64,000 bases of DNA from Flavobacterium jumunjinense (GCF_021650975.2 NZ_CP091285.1:806001-870000); one strand, 5' to 3'. Positions 42,877 to 55,578 are shown, counted from the first letter of the stretch. A program made the numbers and translations. The notes: generated by a model from the sequence alone, not told the origin.

Positions 42877-44098
42877 ATTTTATAATTTCAGTTTTTTGGG
42901 TAATTCCTAAAGTGGTAATCTCGAATTGATAACTATTTTCTTTATAAAATTCTGAAGAAATAGTAAATGTGGCAATACCTTTTGATGTATCTTCTTGTAA
43001 AGTCTTTATTAACTTATCTTTATGATAGATATTTACAACTACTTTAATACCATCGGAAACTAATTGCTGCATAAAGCTTTTAATTGGGCCAACAACAATA
43101 GTCCTGTTATCATTAATAAGCTTAATATCAAACGATTTAATGATCGGTTTATAATCAATTAAAATACTATTACTTTCTGCCATTCCAGTAACATATCCTT
43201 TTATTTTATAGGTTTCAACATGATCTGGATGCAATATTTGTCCTTTAGCAATTCCGTTAATAGTTGTTCCGTAGCTCTTTAACACCATATCCTCACTAGT
43301 TGTTATGTGAAAACTAACAAAAGTTCCGTCACTAACAATGTTGTTATATTTATCTGTAATTACCGAAGTAAATAGCGTTGTAATTTGGTTTCCATCTGCG
43401 AATTCATGATTTCTAGAATAATCAATTTTAAAATCGGTTGCTATTGATGGATAAATCTCTGTCTCAATCTCTTTAGTTGTTGTACTATCACAACGACTAG
43501 AAACCAATAATTTTCCCGATTTAGTAGGTGCGTATATATTCTTCCAAACAATAAAATCTTTTGTTTGTTTAGTAATAGTGGTGATTGAATTTAAAAACTG
43601 ATATTTAATTTCAACCTTTGAATTCTCACTTTTTGGGTTGTCATAATTATCTGTAGGAACAACCACCAGCATTGTGAAATGATCATTACCCGTCAAAATT
43701 GTTCTTGGGCCAAGGTAATTCTCAATACGTGTTGGAGTTCTATCATTTGGTAAAATACGAAACTCACCTTTTAATTTTTGGGTAGATTCATAAATTAAAT
43801 ACCAAGAAACTATACCTGTTTTTTTGCTAAACAGTTCAGGAATCTTAAAAACTGCTTTATCATTTTCAAATTCAGGATGTAAAACTGTTTTACTGTAGGA
43901 ATGGATCAGAAACAACTCTAAGTCTTCAACTTTTTTATCCATATCGAACCTTAACTCCATAGGCTCTCCTGCTACATAAGAAGAGTCTTTTGTCACTAAA
44001 TAAAATTCAACCGTTTTCTCCTCGCTAATGACAACTTGTTTAAAAGCAATCAAAACGAAGAAAAAACAAAAGCACAACAAAATGATTCTCTTTTTCAT
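42860..44098 (-). CDS. Ig-like domain protein with N-terminal anchor (hypothetical)
   Basis: 412 residues. An N-terminal hydrophobic helix (KKRIILLCFCFFFVLIAFK) is followed by beta-rich repeats: bacterial Ig-like or macroglobulin-like segments with FDMDKKVEDLELFLIHSYSKT, DKYNNIVSDGTFVSFHI (Big_1-like) and a final beta-sandwich. No enzymatic motif. It overlaps the GT-C-like gene by one base (TAATG) and the hydrolase by 17 bp, so the three are translationally coupled and probably form one periplasmic/membrane assembly. Confidence 0.7.
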   Translation of the reverse strand: MKKRIILLCFCFFFVLIAFKQVVISEEKTVEFYLVTKDSSYVAGEPMELRFDMDKKVEDLELFLIHSYSKTVLHPEFENDKAVFKIPELFSKKTGIVSWYLIYESTQKLKGEFRILPNDRTPTRIENYLGPRTILTGNDHFTMLVVVPTDNYDNPKSENSKVEIKYQFLNSITTITKQTKDFIVWKNIYAPTKSGKLLVSSRCDSTTTKEIETEIYPSIATDFKIDYSRNHEFADGNQITTLFTSVITDKYNNIVSDGTFVSFHITTSEDMVLKSYGTTINGIAKGQILHPDHVETYKIKGYVTGMAESNSILIDYKPIIKSFDIKLINDNRTIVVGPIKSFMQQLVSDGIKVVVNIYHKDKLIKTLQEDTSKGIATFTISSEFYKENSYQFEITTLGITQKTEIIKYELNK

Positions 44099-47000
44099 TA
44101 TTTTGGATTTCCTATGTAGTTATTCACTTCAATTTTAATGTAATCAAATCCTTTCCCTTTTATTTTTTGCAATTGATCTTCCGATTGATTATTTTTTCTA
44201 TTAGGAACAATTGCTGCTGCCAAATTCCCATTAGGTAAACCATTCACAAAGCAGTTTTCTAATGATGATTTTAAAATAACACAATTAGTTAAATCTAACA
44301 AATCATACGTAAAATACTGTTTTCTTTGCACTCTTACTCCTTCCGATAAAAAATAATGATCTACATATATCAATTCTTTGTTCTTATTATAATAAGAAAT
44401 TAATAATTCAGGAATAGTTACTTCTTGGATTCCAAAATTAAACAAAGTTCCTTTTAATTGATTACCATTTAAATATAGATCTGAGAATGACACTTGTGTA
44501 TATAAATCAGTAATAGCAACGTTTCCAGCAGCTTGAATATCGAATGTTTTTGGTATTTCTTCAATTTCTAGTGGTGTAAATTCATCTGGATTAAATGTTG
44601 TGGGCTTAACATCTGTATTTTTTAACCAAGCAATATCTTCAAAATTCACTCTAAAACTTGTAATTTCTTTAGGCATTAATTTATGTTTAATTACATATTT
44701 TGAGTTATGAGAAGCTAATTTCTTATCATTTTCATTATACAAAGTAGCTTTTAAAATTACATCTGCAGGAGAGTTATCAATATTTTGAAGTTCACCAATA
44801 ATTATATATTCATTATTTTGTTTTATTAATGTTGCATTTAGAATTTCTAACTCTGGTTGTTTTAAAACATCATCGTGATAGGTTTGTTGTGTGGTTATTT
44901 TTCTTCGGCCATGTTTAAAAAATTCAGTTCCACTATTAGAAATAAATTGATCTGGAGGAATATCTAAATCTAATTTTGAAGGTAAAATATACCATTTTCC
45001 TTTTCTTTTAATAACTTCATGTCGATATTCTTTTTCAATAATTTCCAAAGGAGTAATCCATTTGGTATTCGCTACCAAAAGTGCTCTTTCTTTTGTTTTC
45101 TTAACAACTCTCACATCAATAGAATCCAACTTCGCATAAGAATTTAATACACCATCTAAAACAGCTATTTCAAGCATATACTGAGACAAACCTAAGTTAC
45201 TATGAGGATCTATATAAGAATGAGCCTTTTCATAAAATTTAAAATCTAAAGCATCATAATAGGATTTAACTACATTTTTAGGAGTTAATTGAGCCGTATT
45301 ATAAACATAGAATTGATAGAGGAAATAGCTAATAATACTCAAGATAAAAACAATCCAAATATGAAGAAGTGGCACTAATTTTTCTCTAAATTTATTATAC
45401 GGAATACTAAACTTAAAGAAATCTGGTTTTGCTATTTCTTTTAATTTCAAAGCTTGATAAAAAATCATTTGAACATTAAGCACAAAAGCAACAATAACTG
45501 TTAGAAAAGGAATTATTCCCCACATTAATTTTTGAAATATTGGAACGTCTTCCTTAGGTAATATCTTAGATAATGGAGCAACATTTAATTTTTCCCAAAC
45601 CATAATTCCATTCTCTAGTTGTGTCAATCGATGCCAACCACAGAAATACAATATAGGATCATAAAATTTATCATTTGAAAAAACATATTTAAGATTATAT
45701 TTTTCAGGCACAGTTAAAAATTGCTGCAAAGAACCAATCCCTTCTAACCCTCTAAACTTAGAATTCTCCAAGCGCTCAACAGCCCTAGAAGTAAGTTCTG
45801 GTAATCTCCTTGCAGAATGATAATTTCCATCAACCGTCATTGCTTTGGTTTGAGAAGACAAAACAGCCATTTGATCACCAAAACCTAAAGGCAAATACCT
45901 CCATTGATCATGCTGATCTTGATTAAGAAAATTTACAATTGGAAGAAAGTTAATTTTTTGAGGCTGAAATGGCCTAAAATAACCTAATGTAATTGTAAAA
46001 ATAGCAATAAAAAGAAAGGAACCTGCAAAAAGTGCACCTAAAATCCGATGATATATGGAGCCAAATTTCCTTTGAATTAGTAATTTCAAATCGCCTTCTA
46101 CAAATCGATACATGAATTCTCCAAAAATTGGCAAACTCATTATTGAAGCCCATAGCGTAAACCTATCTAATGTTAAAATATTAAATGCATTTTCTCCAAG
46201 TATTTTTATAGGAATTGAAGTAGTTCCGCCAGTTCCTAAAACAGACAATAAACTGATTGATAAGCCAAAGAAAATATACCTTCTACTATAATATCGATAT
46301 AAAATATATGGAAAAATAAAGAGCAGAATACCCCAAGGAATAACAAAAAACATTAAACCTGAAGACGTAACCTCAAGAAAGTTATCCCTGCTCCCATGAG
46401 GAATAGGAACTTGAGTTATAGGATTTTTTTTTGAATTAATCCAATATGGGAGAATACAAAAAACAATAAGAAACAAAGAAGACATTCCAAAAACAACTAT
46501 CCTTTTAAAAAGTTTAAAAAAAGTTTGAAGAAATAATTTAAACGTTATTCTTTTAAATGAAACAACTTCTTCACAGGCTGTATCCATTATTACTGTTCCA
46601 ATTAGTGGAAAAATAAAAAAGACCATTCCAAAAATTGGTGTAACGTGATGCGAAGTAACTGTTACTGCCAATAACGATAATGAAGTAAATAAATATTTTC
46701 TTAAACCTGTTTTAATCCAAAGATAAATTTCAGGAATAGAGTGCATTAAAATTGAAACACCAACTATACTCGGTAACTGACCAAAAATATGTAACGTTTC
46801 AACAAATGAAGACGAAAAAACTGCAACCAAAGCGGCATAACCAGCAACCGTTCTATTGCCTGTAATTGCAACAGTATAGCGAAACACTCCTGTAATAAAC
46901 AAAACTATTCCAATAATTGCAACAGTAAAAAGCCCGAATTTCAAACCACCAATCAAAGAAAGCACGCCAATAGTTTGATGTACTAAAGGTGGATATCCCA

Positions 47001-47187
47001 TTACAGTAAATCCTGTATACCAACTATAATTCCAAGGCTCAAACCAACTATTTGCATAATGATTTGCGAAGAACATATGAATTAAAGCATCATAAGTTTC
47101 TTCAATAGTGAAAAAAATAGCACTCGAATGAAATACAACACCAACAAGTAAGGCTACAATTAGATATTTATTAGATTTTTCGTTCAC
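44098..47187 (-). CDS. GT-C-type polytopic membrane protein with periplasmic C-terminal half
   Basis: 1029 residues. The N-terminal 420 have about 11 hydrophobic helices. The first loop FFTIEETYDALIHMFFANHYANSWFEPWNYSWYTG contains acidic residues in the position used by polyprenyl-phosphate-dependent GT-C transferases. A soluble domain follows (about 425-540), then two more helices (near 550 and 605), then an NTF2/SnoaL-like domain (SYYDALDFKFYEKAHSYIDP onward) and Ig-like segments. I classify it as a probable GT-C enzyme from topology and that loop only. First gene of the minus operon; divergent from the receiver-GT2 gene, whose product could supply its lipid-linked sugar. Confidence 0.7.
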   Translation of the reverse strand: MNEKSNKYLIVALLVGVVFHSSAIFFTIEETYDALIHMFFANHYANSWFEPWNYSWYTGFTVMGYPPLVHQTIGVLSLIGGLKFGLFTVAIIGIVLFITGVFRYTVAITGNRTVAGYAALVAVFSSSFVETLHIFGQLPSIVGVSILMHSIPEIYLWIKTGLRKYLFTSLSLLAVTVTSHHVTPIFGMVFFIFPLIGTVIMDTACEEVVSFKRITFKLFLQTFFKLFKRIVVFGMSSLFLIVFCILPYWINSKKNPITQVPIPHGSRDNFLEVTSSGLMFFVIPWGILLFIFPYILYRYYSRRYIFFGLSISLLSVLGTGGTTSIPIKILGENAFNILTLDRFTLWASIMSLPIFGEFMYRFVEGDLKLLIQRKFGSIYHRILGALFAGSFLFIAIFTITLGYFRPFQPQKINFLPIVNFLNQDQHDQWRYLPLGFGDQMAVLSSQTKAMTVDGNYHSARRLPELTSRAVERLENSKFRGLEGIGSLQQFLTVPEKYNLKYVFSNDKFYDPILYFCGWHRLTQLENGIMVWEKLNVAPLSKILPKEDVPIFQKLMWGIIPFLTVIVAFVLNVQMIFYQALKLKEIAKPDFFKFSIPYNKFREKLVPLLHIWIVFILSIISYFLYQFYVYNTAQLTPKNVVKSYYDALDFKFYEKAHSYIDPHSNLGLSQYMLEIAVLDGVLNSYAKLDSIDVRVVKKTKERALLVANTKWITPLEIIEKEYRHEVIKRKGKWYILPSKLDLDIPPDQFISNSGTEFFKHGRRKITTQQTYHDDVLKQPELEILNATLIKQNNEYIIIGELQNIDNSPADVILKATLYNENDKKLASHNSKYVIKHKLMPKEITSFRVNFEDIAWLKNTDVKPTTFNPDEFTPLEIEEIPKTFDIQAAGNVAITDLYTQVSFSDLYLNGNQLKGTLFNFGIQEVTIPELLISYYNKNKELIYVDHYFLSEGVRVQRKQYFTYDLLDLTNCVILKSSLENCFVNGLPNGNLAAAIVPNRKNNQSEDQLQKIKGKGFDYIKIEVNNYIGNPK

Positions 47188-47561
47188 AGCAATAATCTCA
47201 TTTCTGAAGGTTTATGTAAATATAATAATACAAGCAGTATTTATTGTTTAAAGCACAAAACAAATCACAAATATTTGTCAACAATAATAAACTTTAACAA
47301 TTATTACAGAAAAATTGTAACATAATATCAAATACAATTTATAATATTGTATTAAATGAGTTTATATGTTAAAAGATACCCTTTAAGATAAAATTCAAGA
47401 AAACATAGTAATTAAAACAACATTTACATGACTATATTTTATCTCTTACAAGAAAATTCGTTTGGATTATTTGCATTATGTTCTTTTTATTAATTAAGTA
47501 ATTTTATAATACTATCAAAAATTACAATCCTTTATCTTAACTAATTTAACCTAATAATCCC

Positions 47562-48755
47562 ATGAAAGTCTTAATTGTAGATGACCAAACCCTAGTTCTT
47601 TTATCGCTTAAAAAATGGCTTACAGACCTTGGCTACGAAGTTCAAACTGCTAGCAATGTTGTTGATGCCATTACAGAATATGACAAGTTCTTACCAAACC
47701 TTGTCATAACCGACATGAATATGCCTATTATGGATGATTCTAATTACTCTTACAACCAAGACGCATTTATAGAAGATGCACCAGGTTTAGAAATAGTAAA
47801 ACATATTAAAAAAGAAAACAACGATAATATTCCAGTAATGTTTCTTTCAGGAAATACTACAGAAGATATAATTTCAAGAGGTTTTGAGTTAGGAGCCGTA
47901 GACTACATGAAAAAACCCGTTAGTCTTTCAGAAATTGGTGCACGAGTAAAAAGATTAATAGGAGCCGCAAAAATCTATAACACAAATGCTGTAATTGACT
48001 TAAACAATAATAGATATATACAGAAAGGCTGTGTTGGAATTGTAATTCCATGTTATAACGAAGAAAAAAGATTACTAGGTGAAGAATTCAAAACGTTTGT
48101 TAGAAAAAATTTAGGTTATCATATTTGCTTTGTTAATGATGGCAGTAAAGACAACACATTAGAAGTGCTTCATGAATTAAGAAAAGGACACGAAGACTAT
48201 ATTAGCATTTATAATTGCGAAAAAAACGGAGGTAAAGCAGAAGCAGTACGTTTAGGGATGCTACATTTAGCAGCTCAAAATGAATATGATTATATTGGCT
48301 TTTTAGATGCCGACTTATCAACTGATTTTGATGATTTCCAAGATTTAACTACAACTATTTTTACAACTAATTTTCAAATCGTTAGTGGGTCAAGAATGAG
48401 TAGAATGGGGGCAAACATAACTAAAGAATCTGCAAGAGCAATTATTAGTAAAACAATCAATTTTATTATTCGAAAAACTTTAGGAATGGAAATTAATGAC
48501 ACTCAATGTGGTGCTAAAATTATGACTAAAGAAATTATAGAACGTACTTTTCAAGATAAGTTCCTAACAAAATGGCTATTTGATGTTGAAATTTTCATGA
48601 GAATGAAAAAAGTTTATGGCTCTAAAAAAGCACAAGAATTAATTTGCGAACAACCATTAAAGAGATGGATTCATGCAGATGGTTCTAAATTATCAATGAA
48701 GGATTCTGTTAAAATTGTAGGTCAGATATTTCAAATTGCAATACACTATAGATAA
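47562..48755 (+). CDS. Response-regulator receiver fused to family 2 glycosyltransferase
   Basis: 397 residues. Receiver domain 1-135: D7/D8 acidic pair, phosphoacceptor D51 in VITDMNMP, T100-type switch in SGNTTED, K118-P. It carries an insertion of about 13 residues between D51 and alpha3. A linker leads to a GT2 domain from 158 (GIVIPCYNEE) with VNDGSKDNT, the metal-binding D249-A-D251 and NDTQCGAKIM, a signature of dolichyl/polyprenyl-phosphate glucose or mannose synthases. There are no membrane helices. It should make a lipid-linked sugar under control of phosphorylation. No histidine kinase lies next to it. 374 bp of A/T-rich promoter region separate it from the GT-C gene. Confidence 0.9.
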   Translation: MKVLIVDDQTLVLLSLKKWLTDLGYEVQTASNVVDAITEYDKFLPNLVITDMNMPIMDDSNYSYNQDAFIEDAPGLEIVKHIKKENNDNIPVMFLSGNTTEDIISRGFELGAVDYMKKPVSLSEIGARVKRLIGAAKIYNTNAVIDLNNNRYIQKGCVGIVIPCYNEEKRLLGEEFKTFVRKNLGYHICFVNDGSKDNTLEVLHELRKGHEDYISIYNCEKNGGKAEAVRLGMLHLAAQNEYDYIGFLDADLSTDFDDFQDLTTTIFTTNFQIVSGSRMSRMGANITKESARAIISKTINFIIRKTLGMEINDTQCGAKIMTKEIIERTFQDKFLTKWLFDVEIFMRMKKVYGSKKAQELICEQPLKRWIHADGSKLSMKDSVKIVGQIFQIAIHYR

Positions 48756-48855
48756 AACACTTAAAGCTAGGCTCTATCTAAATAAAATAGTATCGTTTTA
48801 ATAAATATTAAAAAATACAAACTACATTTGTTGTACTACTTTTATTTATATAATC

Positions 48856-49608
48856 ATGTTTGACAATTTAAAGAAGATATTAAACGAAGATCAAGATCCA
48901 AAATCAATAGATAAAATAACAGCCAAATTGGAGAACTTGTTGATGACTAACGAAGAAATTGGATATATAGCTGTTCAAAAAAAACCAGCCGTTACAATTT
49001 TACCCGATAGTATAGTTATTACAAACAAAAGAATCATTCTATGCAAGCCTAAAAATCTAGGTCTATCAATGGATTTTATGGATTATGATTGGGATGACAT
49101 TGCTGCAACATTTGTAAAAGAAGGAATTCTTGGTTCTGAATTTACTTTCTCAACAAAGTCTGAACTAACGCATACAATTGATTATCTACCAAAGAATCAA
49201 GCAAGAAAGCTATATACTTTTGCTAAAGAACAATTGGATTATATAAAAAATCCTCATTTGAAAGAAAATTCACCAGAAAATACTTCTCCTAGTATTATTG
49301 AATTTGTTTCAGAAGAGATAGTTTCAAACGACACTAAAGTTGAAGAAGAAATAATTACTGAAGAAACTCAAACAGAAGAAGTGTTTAATTTTGCTGAAAT
49401 TATACCCACAGAAGTAACAAGAAGAGAAGAAGAAATTAACTATCAAGAGCCTCAAAAAAACAAAGATACGCCTGAAAGAAAACTTAGTGAATTATCTCAA
49501 GATGAATTATTTGAAAAATTACAAAATTACAAACGTCTTTTAGATAACGGACTTATACTACAAGGTGAATACGATAACCTAAAAAAAGAAATCCTAAGCT
49601 ACATGTAA
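48856..49608 (+). CDS. Bacterial PH domain protein with SHOCT tail
   Basis: 250 residues. A bPH domain (about 25-130, with ITNKRIILCKP and DYDWDDIAATFVKEG) is followed by an acidic Glu/Thr-rich low-complexity linker (about 145-205) and a C-terminal SHOCT motif (DELFEKLQNYKRLLDNGLILQGEYDNLKKEIL). Such short C-terminal domains mediate oligomerisation or membrane-near binding. No signal peptide. Its link with the polysaccharide cluster rests on position only. Confidence 0.8.
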   Translation: MFDNLKKILNEDQDPKSIDKITAKLENLLMTNEEIGYIAVQKKPAVTILPDSIVITNKRIILCKPKNLGLSMDFMDYDWDDIAATFVKEGILGSEFTFSTKSELTHTIDYLPKNQARKLYTFAKEQLDYIKNPHLKENSPENTSPSIIEFVSEEIVSNDTKVEEEIITEETQTEEVFNFAEIIPTEVTRREEEINYQEPQKNKDTPERKLSELSQDELFEKLQNYKRLLDNGLILQGEYDNLKKEILSYM

Positions 49609-49868
49609 AGCATTTTACCATTAGAGCTAAGATGTTATAAATAATTATAGAGTAGATGGCTTCCAAAACTCCTAGAGTTAAGAAAAGGTATCTTAAAGTT
49701 ATTTTTGGACATATAACAAATTAAATGGTAAATACTATTTAAAACGTCATAGCATATCAAATGACATTAATAATCAAAAATCAACTAATAATACAAATTT
49801 TTAGTTTTGACGAACCAAAACCATAGACTTGAAGTCCATAGTGGTTTATTAAATTAGCAATAATAGCT

Positions 49869-50800
49869 TTAAAAATTAAATCTATAACCAAAATCTGGTT
49901 GAAACCCTATTTGATTCTTTTATAAAAACATTTTATTTCCCTGTAATATTCTAAAAATCAACATAAAATTGATGTGAAAGCTTTTTTTGTTCTACTGTTT
50001 GATTTTATTCCAAATTTTAGATCTAATCTTAAATACAGATCATATTGTTCCCTGTAGGGATTACTATCATTAGTAATCTGAAAACCTGCTACTTGAGAAG
50101 CTACTAAATCAACAGAAGTATAATATCTTCCACCTGCTGTTGTAAATTTTGTATTTACAGAAAAAACATTTCTTCTTTCTTTACCAATTTTAAATTCTTT
50201 ACCCGCTAATGCATTGACAACATACCCGTTATTAAAAGCAGAATTTCTCTCTACTCCGTCGCTACCCGTGTGTTTACTTTCAAAAAAAAAGAAGAAGTAA
50301 ACAATACATTTTACTCTTTACTAAAAAACTTTTCTAAGGTTAACTCAATGCCCATATTACTTCCTTTACCTTTACTTACTAGCGAGTGCTTATCAATTGA
50401 ATAACCAAAACTTTCACCTTCAGTTAATGAAGAATAACCCGAAAAGTTTTTTTTCAACTGCAGCTTTAGTTATTACTTGATGGTATAATTCCACTTTAGC
50501 TATCCATTTGTAAGCAAATCTTAAATCATAACCTAATACATAATGATCACTTTTTACCAAATCTAATTTTCTATTAGCTTGGACTAAGTTTGCTCCTATG
50601 TTTTCATTAAGAAATAATAAAGGTGCTGAAACATTTTGATGGTGTATTCCATAACCAATATTAATTACACTCTTTGAATTTATAGCATAACTAAATGAAG
50701 CCCTTGGCTCAACTAAGAATTCTTCATTAATTGAAAAATATTGACCATGTACACCCGTATTTAAAGTTATTTTTTCAGAAAGTCTGATTTGTATCTGTCA
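49869..50800 (-). pseudogene. Decayed TonB-dependent receptor (C-terminal barrel remnants)
   Basis: No frame runs through, but pieces in all three minus-strand frames follow the order of a TonB-dependent receptor barrel. From high to low coordinate they are SEKITLNTGVHGQYFS, YGIHHQNVSAP, GYSSLTEGESFGYSIDKH (after a frameshift), NNGYVVNALAGKEFKIGK, AGGRYYTSVDL, and DLKFGIK. The end shows SHQFYVDF and finally IGFQPDFGYRFNF, spread over shifted frames with in-frame stops. The signal peptide, plug and part of the barrel are missing. The right boundary is approximate. Confidence 0.85.
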
Positions 50801-50959
50801 GTAAGGTTGAAAGATTGAATAACTACCATTATTTTTTAGTATTACAAACCTTTTTTATTATTCCAGTGCGTTCTTTTTTTCTATTATAACATGGGAACTG
50901 AATTAATGGCTTATAAAAATACATTTAAAAAAAAAATCTACTAAATGGACTGGACTGGA

Positions 50960-51476
50960 TTTCAGGCATGAGGATCTAGACCTTGCTTCAGATTTCGTAA
51001 CAAGACTATCATCTTGTTATCGTTATATTTTAGAAAACAACGAAGAAGATTTAGTAAGCCTTGACAAAGAGCTTAACTTTTTAGACTCTTTCATTTTTAT
51101 GATGGATGTAAGACATAAAATCTCTCTTAAAATTTCAACAAAATAGATTTAAAAGCAAGTGATTATGTTATTCCAGCTTTATCTCTCCAAATACTTGTTG
51201 AAAATGCTTTGAAACATAATTATTATTCAATGGAACATCCTTTAATAATATCTATCACAAATAGTAGTAATAAAACTATCATTGTAGAAAATACCCTAAA
51301 ACTTCGAAACGAAGAACAAGTATCTACCAAAATGGGAATAAGCAACATAAAAAAAGATATTCCTTCTACACTAATGAAAAAATAGAAATTAATCAAGAAA
51401 ACAATATTTTTAGAGTTAGCCTACCTCTATTGAAAAAAGAAACTAAACAACAAATACCCTTACAAACAATAAACTA
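50960..51476 (+). pseudogene. Decayed LytS-type histidine kinase (C-terminal remnants)
   Basis: Fragments of the His_kinase/ATPase region: ASDFVTRLSSCYRYILEN, KELNFLDSFIFMMDVRHKI then an in-frame stop, VIPALSLQILVENALKHNYY (the N box), VSTKMGISNIKK, and FRVSLPLLKKE, spread over at least three frames. The membrane part and the NPHF box with the phosphoryl-accepting His are not present. It is followed directly by the regulator remnant, as in intact LytS-LytTR pairs. Confidence 0.85.
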
Positions 51477-51477
51477 G

Positions 51478-52206
51478 ATGAGAGCAATCATTATAGAAGA
51501 CGAAGCTATAACTAGTAGGAGACTTAAAAATCTAATAAATGAAGTCTCGTCTGATATTGACATTATAGAAATAATTTCGTCTGTAAATTGGTTTAAAAGA
51601 ATCCACTCCCAGACTTGATTTTTTTAGATATCCTACTGAATGATGGATATGGATTCGATATTCTTGACTCCTTAGAAAATCATCCACGAATTATTTTTAC
51701 CACGACATATAACGAATATGCTATTAAAGGTTTTAAATACAATGGTTTTGACTATCTTTTAAAACCCAATTGATAAAAAAGAATTACAGCGAGGTTTGGA
51801 AAAGCATAGGTTATCTACGTATCCAAAAAAAGAAATATTAGAACCCAAAATACAGGATTTCAAGAATCTTTTTCAAAAACAATACAAACATCGTTTTAAG
51901 GTAAAGGTAGACAATCACTTTAGCACATTTAATGTTAAAGATATCACTTTTTTCAAATCTGAAAACGGAACTATATGCTTAAATACTTTTAATGGAAAAG
52001 GTTATCCCATCGAATATACAATTGATCAATTGAATGAAATTTTGAATCCTATTGACTTTTTAGAATCAACCGAAAATAAATGATTTCTTTAAGTTCTGTA
52101 AAGGAAATTCATAATTACTTTAATAGTAGATTACTATTAAAGCTAGAACCTTCACAAGAAAATGAGGTAATTGTGTCAAGAGAACGCTGTACGGATTTCA
52201 AAATGT
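51478..52206 (+). pseudogene. Decayed LytTR response regulator
   Basis: Starts as MRAIIIEDEAITSRRLKNL, then deletes and shifts frame. The receiver core resumes as LIFLDILLNDGYGFDIL with phosphoacceptor Asp and TTTYNEYAIKGFKYNGFDYLL, then a one-base insertion breaks the KP. A 95-codon open stretch (51796-52083) holds the first half of a LytTR domain, and after another shift the end reads SSVKEIHNYFNSRLLLKL and VSRERCTDFK. The ORF visible in it is therefore not a separate gene. Confidence 0.88.
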
Positions 52207-52290
52207 GATTAGATATGTAATTGTGTTGATATGAGAATAACTTTTTGAATTGATCCAATTATCTCACAATTCTAAAAAAAAGATACAACA

Positions 52291-52320
52291 AAAAACCCTA
52301 ATCAGTATGATTAGGGTTTT
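52291..52320 (-). terminator. Terminator of the rRNA operon
   Basis: CCCTAATCA (52296-52304) pairs with TGATTAGGG (52308-52316), with A's before and T's after, directly 3' of the 5S gene on the minus strand. Confidence 0.9.
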
Positions 52321-52329
52321 TAAAAGAAA

Positions 52330-52436
<107 letters not shown>

Positions 52437-52508
52437 ATGATCTAATTGCTTTGGGCAATTAATTGCAATAAACATTTGTTTTTCAAAATGAATATATACA
52501 ATAATATC

Positions 52509-52557
52509 TTAACATATTGAGACAAGAAAATATATTTATTATTCTATAGAAAGTGCA
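52509..52557. repeat. 23S processing stem, 3' arm
   Basis: Near-complementary to 55508-55556 over about 45 bases: both contain ACATATTGAGA, AAGAAAA and TA-AGAAAG in opposite orientation, bracketing the 23S gene. A second small hairpin, CCTGCTCC/GGAGCAGG, lies at 52560-52579 just outside the mature 3' end. Confidence 0.8.
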
Positions 52558-52579
52558 TCCCTGCTCCTTGCGGAGCAGG

Positions 52580-55468
<2,889 letters not shown>

Positions 55469-55507
55469 ACTTTTATTTAAATGTTATACGAATATAACAC
55501 CCAAAAT

Positions 55508-55556
55508 TTGTGCTTTCTATTATATTTTTATATTTTTCTTTTCTCAATATGTCAAT
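55508..55556. repeat. 23S processing stem, 5' arm
   Basis: Inverted partner of 52509-52557, lying in the spacer between tRNA-Ala and 23S. Includes a boxA-like GTTCATTGACATATTG on the minus strand (55545-55560). Confidence 0.8.
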
Positions 55557-55578
55557 GAACTTGTGGCTTTTTAAGCCG

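Noticed and set aside
47188..47561. Possible small RNA or operator between the GT-C and receiver-GT2 genes
   Set aside because: Only A/T-rich sequence with short weak palindromes; no TAnnTTTG element or hairpin stands out on either strand.
36294..49608. SusC/SusD-type polysaccharide utilisation locus
   Set aside because: No TonB receptor, SusD or surface glycan-binding genes occur here; the content is biosynthesis and export.
49815..49846. Imperfect palindrome AAACCATAGACTTGAAGTCC as a phage or IS attachment site
   Set aside because: No duplication or integrase nearby and arms are too mismatched; likely decay debris or a weak terminator.
51796..52083. 95-codon ORF as an independent LytTR protein
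   Set aside because: It is the middle of a frameshifted regulator: receiver sequences precede it and LytTR sequences follow it in other frames.
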